The notes below the pieces were generated by a model. It saw nothing but the letters and a program-made list of their open reading frames with translations, ran no database searches and was not told the origin of the DNA. Shown piece by piece: positions 17,177-24,046 of a stretch of DNA of 64,000 bases. A program made the position numbers and the translations under genes. The DNA comes from JAHDHW01 sp963793295 (GTDB lineage Bacteria; Bacteroidota; Bacteroidia; Chitinophagales; Saprospiraceae), in contig CAWBZX010000042.1 in NCBI GenBank assembly GCA_963793295.1, positions 124,001-188,000 of the forward strand. The letters are read 5' to 3'. The first letter of the stretch is position 1; each line of letters opens with the position of its first letter.

Positions 17177-17764
17177 ATGACCGAGCTTCTTCAATTGGAT
17201 CAAACTGTTTTTTTCTTGATAAATGGGGAATGGCATAATGCATTTTTAGATGCCATCATGCCTTATTGGAGAAACAAAATGTTTTGGACACCCTTATATG
17301 TTTTTCTGCTATTTTATATACTTCTAAATTTTAAGCTGAAAGGATTTTATTTTATTTTAATGATTGTTGCTGTCGTTACAATTGCTGATACAGCAAGCAG
17401 TAAAGTGATAAAAAAAAGTGTTCAAAGGGTTCGGCCGTGCAATGATCTCCTTGTCAAAGAAGAAGTTCAACTTTTGGTAAATTGCGGAAGTGGTTATAGC
17501 TTTACCTCTTCCCATTCTACGAATCATTTTGCGGTGGCTACATTTTTAATTCTTACACTTTTCCGTCGTTATCGAGGAGCAAAATATGCTTTGATCTTTT
17601 GGGCTTCAAGTATTGCTTATGGGCAAGTATATGTGGGCGTTCATTATCCGCTCGATGTATTGGCTGGCGGTTTATTAGGTATTATTATCGGAGTTTTTGT
17701 TGCGATGATTTATAGTCGTTTTGGCTCCTATAGGATTGATTCTTTTTATGAAATTGTAGGCTGA
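17177..17764 (+). CDS. PAP2 family membrane phosphatase
   Basis: A 195-residue integral membrane protein with about five hydrophobic helices. The three acid-phosphatase motifs are present: K-x6-R-P in KKSVQRVRPCND, the S-x-x-x-H-type motif 2 in GYSFTSSHSTNHF (nucleophile-assisting His), and motif 3 in YGQVYVGVHYPLDVLAG (nucleophilic His plus Asp). It probably dephosphorylates a lipid phosphate such as undecaprenyl pyrophosphate or a phosphatidic acid on the outer face of the inner membrane; the exact substrate is open. The ZIP transporter gene follows 64 bp downstream and may be co-transcribed. Confidence 0.92.
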   Translation: MTELLQLDQTVFFLINGEWHNAFLDAIMPYWRNKMFWTPLYVFLLFYILLNFKLKGFYFILMIVAVVTIADTASSKVIKKSVQRVRPCNDLLVKEEVQLLVNCGSGYSFTSSHSTNHFAVATFLILTLFRRYRGAKYALIFWASSIAYGQVYVGVHYPLDVLAGGLLGIIIGVFVAMIYSRFGSYRIDSFYEIVG

Positions 17765-17828
17765 GCGGAGAGTTATTCCCTGCTAGTATTTTAATTAACC
17801 TAATTAACTACAAACCACAAACTATATA

Positions 17829-18575
17829 ATGACTTTTTGGGAATATTTAATATTGTTCTTGGTAGTGCTTTTAGGCGGAGGAATTGCTTTATATTTTAAA
17901 AAAAGCAACAAAAAAGTATTACAATTAGTCTTGTCCTTTTCTGGCGCTTATATTTTGGGAATATCTGTTTTGCATTTAATGCCGGGAGTCTTTGCAAATG
18001 GTGATCAATATGTTGGATTATGGATATTGTTTGGTTTTTTTATCCAAATCTTTTTGGAGCAACTATCCGGAGGCGTTGAACACGGTCACATACATCCCAC
18101 TCATCATGCCAATAGCAGATTTGCAATTCAAGTTATGATAGGATTGTGTATCCATGCTTTTTTGGAAGGAATGCCATTAGAAAATTACGAGGAATTTCAT
18201 AGCATTACATTAGGCGAAGGCCATAATCACAACCATCTTTTATATGGAGTTTTAATGCACAAAGCACCGGCTGCTTTTGTTTTGGTGCTTTTGCTGAGAA
18301 TATCTGGCTTTAGAAACATTGTTGTATTGTCCTGCCTTTTATTATTTGCCTGTATGTCGCCATTGGGGGCAGGGATGACGAAGTGGCTGGATAGCATGAA
18401 CCTTTTGGATGTTCGTGTGATGAAGATAATTGTTGCTGTAGTAATTGGAAGTTTTTTGCATATTTCTACAACGATTTTGTTTGAAATTGAGACCCCCGGG
18501 AATCACAAGATTTCTTTGAAAAAACTTGTCGTCATTGGCTTTGGTTTACTTGCGGCCCTGGCAACTATTCTTTGA
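17829..18575 (+). CDS. ZIP family divalent metal transporter
   Basis: A 248-residue inner-membrane protein with about seven or eight hydrophobic helices and the ZIP hallmark histidines in transmembrane segments: CIHAFLEGMPL (TM4 metal site) and LMHKAPAAFVL (TM5 metal site). Two His-rich cytoplasmic stretches, EHGHIHPTHHANSR and EGHNHNHLLYG, could act in metal sensing or delivery. ZIP proteins move Zn2+, Fe2+ or related ions into the cytoplasm; the ion is not predictable here. No Zur-like site was recognised upstream. Confidence 0.9.
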   Translation: MTFWEYLILFLVVLLGGGIALYFKKSNKKVLQLVLSFSGAYILGISVLHLMPGVFANGDQYVGLWILFGFFIQIFLEQLSGGVEHGHIHPTHHANSRFAIQVMIGLCIHAFLEGMPLENYEEFHSITLGEGHNHNHLLYGVLMHKAPAAFVLVLLLRISGFRNIVVLSCLLLFACMSPLGAGMTKWLDSMNLLDVRVMKIIVAVVIGSFLHISTTILFEIETPGNHKISLKKLVVIGFGLLAALATIL

Positions 18576-18691
18576 TGTGTTCTGATTCGTAATTTAAGAT
18601 CATTAAAATTTTAAATAATAATAATATACTCATACAACCAGGATAGCGTTTAGTGAGCTCATTTAATAAGTTCACAAACGTAAAAATCCTA

Positions 18692-19234
18692 ATGCCTTTT
18701 ACCATCAGCATGACAGAAGCGGGATTAATTGATGCATGTATAGCCAACGATCGCTTGGCCCAAAAGAAATTGTACGATCGTTATAAAAAAGCGATGTACA
18801 CTTTGGCTTATCGCATTACCAATGATTTTGAATTGGCTGATGAGGCATTGCAAGATGCATTTTTAAGTGTTTTCAGAAACCTCTCTAAGTTTAGGCGAGA
18901 ATCAACTTTAGGAGCATGGATTAAAACGATCGTGGTCCGAACATCCATAAAAACGATAAAAAAGAAAGTTTCCTTTGAATCATTTGAAGATTATAAAACC
19001 GATGGCGATTTTGTCGATTGGGGAGATCACCTTGCTATGGATTACCTCGAAAAAGCAATCAAATCTTTGCCGGAAGGATATCGGGCAGTTTTTACATTAA
19101 TTGAAATTGAAGGATATCCTCATAAAGAAGTTGCGAAAATGCTTGAAATTTCAGAAGGAACTTCTAAATCACAATTATATCATGCAAAAAGAAAGCTACG
19201 AGACCTGTTAAAATCATTTGATCTGAGTTATTAA
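18692..19234 (+). CDS. ECF-type RNA polymerase sigma-70 factor
   Basis: A 180-residue extracytoplasmic-function sigma factor. Region 2 spans RLAQKKLYDRYKKAMYTLAYRITNDFELADEALQD...VFRNLSKFR, and region 4 spans SLPEGYRAVFTLIEIEGYPHKEVAKMLEISEGTSKSQLYHAKRKLR with its helix-turn-helix. The start at 18692 (MPFTISMTEAGL) was chosen; a GTG at 18653 would add 13 unrelated residues and an ATG at 18710 would also be acceptable. It begins an apparent operon: an anti-sigma-like membrane gene follows after 14 bp and a DUF4097-like exported protein after 63 bp more. Targets are unknown. Confidence 0.93.
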   Translation: MPFTISMTEAGLIDACIANDRLAQKKLYDRYKKAMYTLAYRITNDFELADEALQDAFLSVFRNLSKFRRESTLGAWIKTIVVRTSIKTIKKKVSFESFEDYKTDGDFVDWGDHLAMDYLEKAIKSLPEGYRAVFTLIEIEGYPHKEVAKMLEISEGTSKSQLYHAKRKLRDLLKSFDLSY

Positions 19235-19248
19235 AATCGTATTTCAAG

Positions 19249-19863
19249 ATGCAAGAAAAAAATAAACATATTCTACAAGAAGCTATTCAAAAGCTTCCTC
19301 AGTATGAGCCGGAAGCTTTGATCTGGATTTCTATTGAGGCAGAATTGGAGGTGCTCGAAAAAGAAAACGGTTTACAAATTGCCATTAATGAATTACCTGT
19401 TTATAACCCTTCTGATTCAATCTGGGAAAATATCGAGGAAGAATTAGCTAATGATGACAGAAAATCAGGCAGACTAATTTGGTTGAAAAGAATTTCAGCG
19501 GTAGCTGCGGCAGTAGTTTTTTTGATTATTGGAAATTTTGTGTTCAAACAAAATACTGGTCAAGAAAAAGTGACCATTTCCTATTCACAGGAAACTGTTG
19601 ATGAGGTATTAATAAAACAGGACTGGGACGAAGATGATGATGCTTTTGAAATGGTTTTGGCCTTTTGTGAAACAGATCATATCGTCTGTGAATTACCGGA
19701 ATTTGTGGTATTAAAGTCAGAATTGGAAGATTTGAATAACGCAAGAGAAGAATTGAAAGAAGCATTGGACCATTACGGCGTGGATGCAGAATTAGTTGCA
19801 CAATTGACGCGCATTGAACTCGATCGATCTGATATTTTGAAAAAAATGATTGCCAAGATTTAG
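19249..19863 (+). CDS. Anti-sigma factor-like single-pass membrane protein with duplicated motif
   Basis: A 204-residue protein encoded 14 bp after the ECF sigma gene, with one transmembrane helix (about 82-99, SAVAAAVVFLIIGNFVF). This layout fits a cytoplasmic anti-sigma region, inner-membrane helix and periplasmic sensor part. The cytoplasmic region contains a duplicated motif: LQEAIQKLPQYEPEALIW at about 9-26 and LQIAINELPVYNPSDSIW at about 42-59, each followed by an acidic I-E-x-E-L helix. No zinc-binding HxxxCxxC was seen, so it is not a classic ZAS-type anti-sigma. Function is inferred from position and topology. Confidence 0.75.
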   Translation: MQEKNKHILQEAIQKLPQYEPEALIWISIEAELEVLEKENGLQIAINELPVYNPSDSIWENIEEELANDDRKSGRLIWLKRISAVAAAVVFLIIGNFVFKQNTGQEKVTISYSQETVDEVLIKQDWDEDDDAFEMVLAFCETDHIVCELPEFVVLKSELEDLNNAREELKEALDHYGVDAELVAQLTRIELDRSDILKKMIAKI

Positions 19864-19926
19864 TATTACCTGAATTGTCTTAAAGTATAATAAATTTTAT
19901 CACCAAAAATCAAACAGGCGCAGAAA

Positions 19927-20829
19927 ATGAAATATAAGCTTTTCATAAAATGTCTGATCCTACTTTTGTTGTTTTCCTTTGATGTCCAATCGCAGGAAGT
20001 ATTGGAAGTTGTAACTAAAAAAATAGAGAAGACGCTCGACTTTTTTGAAGATTATAAATTGAATATCGAAGGTGAAAAAGCAGATGTTTTGGTCAATACC
20101 TGGAGTGAATCAAAAGTAAAAGTTGAACTCGAATTAGTTGCAAAACACTCGGATATCCAGATTGCCAAGAAGGATCTTGAAGTGATCAAATACGTGATCG
20201 AAAAACGAGGTAACATTATTTTTATTCAAAATACAATGGAACTTGCAGAAAATGATGAAAAGCCCCGTTCCAGCTTACATGTTCATTATGTCATCACTAT
20301 TCCCGAACAATGCCCGCTGAATCTTAAAAATCATTTTGGGAATGCAGATATTAATGATCTTAAAAAGCAAGTGATCATTAATAGTGAATATTGCAAAATA
20401 AAATTGACCAATATCGAAGGAGATATTTCTATCGAAACACGCTTTGGTGATGTGGTTGGCGTTGGATTATCAGGCAATGTAAATATCCTTGCTGCCCGAT
20501 CGGATATCACACTGACACGTCTCAAAGGCAGTATCGATATACAGGCAAAATATGGATTGATAAAAATTGATGCGGACAAAAGTTTAATTGACTTAAATAT
20601 TGTTGCTGAAAAATCGGATATTATGTTTTTAAATCCAGCAACGGAAACGTATAGTTTTAATCTGACCGCTTATTACGGAAAAATTAATGTTCCTGAAAAT
20701 ATGGAATTTGATTTTAAGGAAAAGACACCTAAAATCAATAAAGCGGAACTTCGTCTTCCGGTAAACGAAGGTCAGGTATCTATCCAGACTTCTTTTGGCA
20801 ATATCGTAATTGGACGGGTTGATTTGTAA
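19927..20829 (+). CDS. Exported DUF4097/DUF2807-like beta-solenoid protein
   Basis: A 300-residue protein with a signal peptide (KLFIKCLILLLLFSFDVQSQ). The mature part has short beta repeats in which G-D-I/V-x-I, R-S-D-I and K-Y-G-x-I-x-I blocks recur (IEGDISIETRFGDVVGV, GNVNILAARSDITLTRLKG, SIDIQAKYGLIKIDAD, NIVAEKSDIMF, YYGKINVPE, TSFGNIVIG). This is the pattern of DUF4097/DUF2807 putative adhesins, which fold as right-handed beta solenoids. It closes the ECF sigma/anti-sigma cluster and may be an envelope-stress output or structural surface protein. No T9SS sorting domain, so probably periplasmic. Confidence 0.78.
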   Translation: MKYKLFIKCLILLLLFSFDVQSQEVLEVVTKKIEKTLDFFEDYKLNIEGEKADVLVNTWSESKVKVELELVAKHSDIQIAKKDLEVIKYVIEKRGNIIFIQNTMELAENDEKPRSSLHVHYVITIPEQCPLNLKNHFGNADINDLKKQVIINSEYCKIKLTNIEGDISIETRFGDVVGVGLSGNVNILAARSDITLTRLKGSIDIQAKYGLIKIDADKSLIDLNIVAEKSDIMFLNPATETYSFNLTAYYGKINVPENMEFDFKEKTPKINKAELRLPVNEGQVSIQTSFGNIVIGRVDL

Positions 20830-20844
20830 TCGTTTTATAAAAAA

Positions 20845-20869
20845 GACGACTGCGTAAAACGCAGCCGTC
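20845..20869 (-). terminator. Terminator for minus-strand coiled-coil gene
   Basis: Minus-strand stem GACGGCUGCG / CGCAGUCGUC pairs fully with one G-U wobble (20860-20869 with 20845-20854), loop of five, then a T7 run. Read on the plus strand it has an A-C mismatch and no T tract, so it mainly serves the gene ending at 20918. Confidence 0.8.
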
Positions 20870-20917
20870 AAGGGGGGTAGATATGTTCAAATAACGGGAT
20901 TGCCTTATTTGAATTTT

Positions 20918-21895
20918 TTAACTACCGACTTTACCTCCAATTATAAAAGGTTTGGTTCCATCCTGTAGTAAATATTCTTCACCATCCTCGGTCACATAAA
21001 ATATTTGAACTTCGTAGTCATCACCGGTTCTGTCCTGATTATTATAATAAGCTACTTCAACAAGATTACCATCATACTTAAATTTCATTCCTTTAGAGTC
21101 AATATCACTATCCGGGAAATTTGGATTGCTTTCAATGTAAGACAGAATTTCATGTGTATCTGAATTTACAATTTTGACGACAAACTTTTCATCAAGAAGA
21201 AGCTTCAGGTCGTTGTGAACCAAAAAGAATTCAATAATGGTGTACCTCCATTTGCTGTTTTCCTTTTTAATTTTGCTTAGGGGACGGCCATAGCGTTTTT
21301 TCTTTGCAAAAATGTTTTGAAAATTGATTCTTGTATTGTTGACTATATCGGTGATTCTTTTGAAACGTGCCTCGCTTACTTGTCGATCCAATAGTTCTGC
21401 TTCAGTTGCCTGATGAGTCACAATTTCCTGCTCCCGAACGATGTTAAGATTTTCAATTTGATTGCGAAGTTCCGCTTTTTCAGCTTCAAGCTTTAGGATA
21501 AGATCATTATCCACTTGGTCTTTGTTTGCAAGCGCTGCGATTTGTTTTCTAAGGGCAACATAATCTTTTTCGACTTTACGGAGTTGCGATTTTATAGCCT
21601 TTATCGTTTTATTTTGTTTTTTAACTTTCTTTTTCAAAAAAGCTAGTTCTGATTTTAACTGTACAAGACTATCGCGAGCTTCTTTGAGTTTGTCTCTCAA
21701 TATTATATTGTCATCAGTTATCAGAATGTTTTGCTGCGTTTCTGTTTCTAATGATTCTTCCAAAAACAAATTCTCATTTTGTAAATTTTTGTTATGCTGC
21801 TTTGCCTTCTTTATTGAATTATACTGATATACTGAAAATGCGCTCATTCCTATGATTAACACAGTTCCTAATAATGGGGGTATTATTTTACTCAT
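20918..21895 (-). CDS. Membrane-anchored coiled-coil protein
   Basis: A 325-residue protein with an N-terminal signal anchor (IIPPLLGTVLIIGMSAFSVYQY), then a long, charged coiled coil (about 30-175, Lys/Glu/Leu-rich: NENLFLEESLETETQQN, KAEKAELRNQIENLNI). The globular C-terminal domain (~200-325) has beta-strand-like segments WRYTIIEFFLVHNDLKLLL, FVVKIVNSD and YEVQIFYVTEDGEEY. I do not recognise the family. The topology suggests the coil and C-terminal domain project into the periplasm, possibly as a scaffold or length-setting element. Neighbours give no strong clue. Confidence 0.75.
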   Translation of the reverse strand: MSKIIPPLLGTVLIIGMSAFSVYQYNSIKKAKQHNKNLQNENLFLEESLETETQQNILITDDNIILRDKLKEARDSLVQLKSELAFLKKKVKKQNKTIKAIKSQLRKVEKDYVALRKQIAALANKDQVDNDLILKLEAEKAELRNQIENLNIVREQEIVTHQATEAELLDRQVSEARFKRITDIVNNTRINFQNIFAKKKRYGRPLSKIKKENSKWRYTIIEFFLVHNDLKLLLDEKFVVKIVNSDTHEILSYIESNPNFPDSDIDSKGMKFKYDGNLVEVAYYNNQDRTGDDYEVQIFYVTEDGEEYLLQDGTKPFIIGGKVGS

Positions 21896-21966
21896 GGTGC
21901 TATTAGTGTTTTATTATAAAATTATATTTAATTTTTACATGTTTTAAAATTGGAATTCCACTTGTT

Positions 21967-21996
21967 GCAGGAACTCCATCATTATGGAATTCCTGC
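21967..21996 (-). other. Hairpin between two minus-strand genes
   Basis: Inverted repeat with arms 21967-21977 and 21986-21996. On minus-strand RNA it pairs fully with one G-U (GCAGGAAUUCC / GGAGUUCCUGC, loop of eight); on the plus strand there is a C-A mismatch. It lies between the lipoprotein stop (22098) and the coiled-coil ATG (21895). No T run follows, so it may be a weak terminator or leader structure. Confidence 0.4.
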
Positions 21997-22097
21997 TAAT
22001 TTGTTGCAAGTGTGGGATTTAAAGTATCACAAACTTGCTAGTGTTTGTTTAAGCTTGGTTTTGTTTTATACTGCAATCCTTCAAATTGGTTTCGATA

Positions 22098-22586
22098 TTA
22101 CGGAAAGTCTTCGGTTAAGATTATTTTAATATGCCTTTCCTGAAAATTACGTGCAATGGTTAATTCCAGTGCTTTTTTAAAGAAATCTCGCTTATCTTTC
22201 TGCAAATCTGAATGAGCCAAGCCTGAAAAATATAAAGTGGTTTGATCATTATTCTTTTCTATTTTTTCTATGCGAATACTATCCGATGTTTCTAGAAAAT
22301 GATTATGGTCAATAAATGCTTGCAAAGCATCTATCAAATAATCTCCAGTTGGATTTTTAATTTTGACTGGCCTGTATTGAAGTTTTGATAGTTCTGCATC
22401 ATAATCATAAATCATTACTATTTTATTGGTCGAATCAACCTGATAATTGACTTTTGTGCTATTTGTGAAACCATCGTTCAAGCCATTGTTGATTTGTTCA
22501 TCAGGCTGAGTACAACTATTGTTCAATAGCAAAACACAAGAAAGAAAAAGATAAAATAATTCAAGTCGTTTCATGGATCGCATCAA
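22098..22586 (-). CDS. Small lipoprotein, possible GerMN-like domain
   Basis: A 162-residue protein with a lipoprotein-type signal: MKRLELFYLFLSCVLLLNNSC, cysteine followed by TQPDEQ; the lipobox is loose, as often in Bacteroidota. The mature part has an N-terminal strand region (QVDSTNKIVMIYDYD) and then a domain with YLIDALQAFIDHNHFL, a central strand IRIEKIEKNNDQTTLYFSG and C-terminal IKIILTEDF. The order resembles a GerMN domain (alpha/beta, small-molecule or surface binding), but this is a by-eye guess. Possible start at the second Met (MKRLEL). Isolated gene. Confidence 0.65.
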   Translation of the reverse strand: MMRSMKRLELFYLFLSCVLLLNNSCTQPDEQINNGLNDGFTNSTKVNYQVDSTNKIVMIYDYDAELSKLQYRPVKIKNPTGDYLIDALQAFIDHNHFLETSDSIRIEKIEKNNDQTTLYFSGLAHSDLQKDKRDFFKKALELTIARNFQERHIKIILTEDFP

Positions 22587-22770
22587 TCATTATAAAAATA
22601 TCTTAAGTGTAATAGCTTGATTAATAATTAAAGACACATGATGAACTAGCAAACATTATTCCATTTTTTAATATTTAACAATTTTAAATAAATTAATTCT
22701 GCTAAAACTTATTCCACATTTGTAAAAACAATTATATTAGCACAGGATTGCCAAACTTTAATCAATATCA

Positions 22771-23709
22771 GTGACCAAGAATCATCATACGACTTCAAAT
22801 ATTCTAATGGTTCGACCGGCCAACTTTGGCTACAATGAGCAGACCGCTCCAAACAATGCTTTTCAAACATTGGATCCTTCCCTCGATAACCAGGAAATAA
22901 AGCAAAAAGCAATTGAAGAGTTCGATTTATTTGTCAATAATCTCAGACAAGCCGGGATCAATGTAATTGTTGCGGAGGATTCGGCAGATCCTGTAAAACC
23001 AGATGCAGTCTTTCCAAATAATTGGGTGACTTTTCATAACGATGGAACCATCATCACTTACCCGATGTATGCGCCTGTTCGCCGGTTAGAAAGAGATGAA
23101 GAAATAATCAAACAAATTGCGGAACAGTTTGAAATAAAAAAACGACAACATTTGGAGCATTTCGAGGATTCAAATCGTTATTTAGAGGGAACGGGGAGTA
23201 TGATTCTCGATCGAGTCAACAATATTGTTTATGCATGCATAAGTCCTCGTACTGATGATCTTCTTTTGGATAAGTTTTGTGAATTGACTGATTATCGAAA
23301 AATGGTCTTTCACGCAGTTGATGAAAAAGATCAAGATATTTACCATACGAATGTGATGATGGCTTTGGGGGAAACTTTTGTAATTATTTGTATGGAAACT
23401 ATAAAAGATGAAACTGAAAACAAGCAATTACGAGATTGTTTTTCAAAAACCGGTAAAGAGATTATTGAAATTTCGAACAAACAAATGCTTGCTTTTGCCG
23501 GAAATATGTTGCAATTGAGAAACAATAAAAATGAAACGCTCTTGGTCATGTCCGAGCAAGCATATCAATCGCTTGAATCCGACCAGATTACAGCAATAAA
23601 ACGTCATACAAACATCCTTTATAGTCCCATTAAAACAATCGAAACTTATGGAGGAGGTAGTACCCGGTGCATGATGGCCGAGATTTTTCTACCTATGCGG
23701 AGCAACTAA
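22771..23709 (+). CDS. ctlX: CtlX-like amidinotransferase-fold hydrolase (arginine deiminase-related)
   Basis: A 312-residue pentein-fold enzyme of the citrulline utilisation hydrolase (CtlX)/arginine deiminase-related family, acting on guanidino or ureido groups. Family features: ILMVRPANFGYNEQTAPNNAFQ, DAVFPNNWVTFH, YPMYAPVRRLERD, LEGTGSMILDR, ACISPRTD, catalytic His in DIYHTNVMMALG (H192) and catalytic Cys in YGGGSTRCMMAEIFL (C300). The start is a GTG at 22771; the next in-frame ATG (residue 13) would cut into the conserved ILMVRP strand. The exact substrate (citrulline, arginine or another guanidino compound) cannot be settled by motif. No arginine-pathway neighbours in the window. Confidence 0.9.
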   Translation: MTKNHHTTSNILMVRPANFGYNEQTAPNNAFQTLDPSLDNQEIKQKAIEEFDLFVNNLRQAGINVIVAEDSADPVKPDAVFPNNWVTFHNDGTIITYPMYAPVRRLERDEEIIKQIAEQFEIKKRQHLEHFEDSNRYLEGTGSMILDRVNNIVYACISPRTDDLLLDKFCELTDYRKMVFHAVDEKDQDIYHTNVMMALGETFVIICMETIKDETENKQLRDCFSKTGKEIIEISNKQMLAFAGNMLQLRNNKNETLLVMSEQAYQSLESDQITAIKRHTNILYSPIKTIETYGGGSTRCMMAEIFLPMRSN

Positions 23710-24046
23710 GCAAAATCCCATAACCGTATTAAAAAGATTGGTTTAATTAAAAATACTTTTTTCGTTTGATTGTCTTTATGCAATTAAACGCTTTTCCCAG
23801 AACATATCTAAAACATGTTTTTTGCTATCCTATCATAGCATTAACATTTGAATATTTTTTTGCATGTCAATGTAGAGATGGAAAGCTATTTTATTTCTAA
23901 TATTGAAAGTGTATTACTTTTTTAGACTGAAAAATAAAGTTTTAGATTTATATATACTTAATATTTAATTAATCAAAAAAAAATCGTAAAGCTGAAAAGG
24001 CTTTCTAAATTAGCGTCCAAATTTTTTAACTTAAACTCCAATATTT
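23710..24046. other. Leader/intergenic region before TonB-dependent receptor
   Basis: 337 bp of very AT-rich DNA. No ORF, clear TAnnTTTG element, riboswitch or strong hairpin was recognised. Confidence 0.4.
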
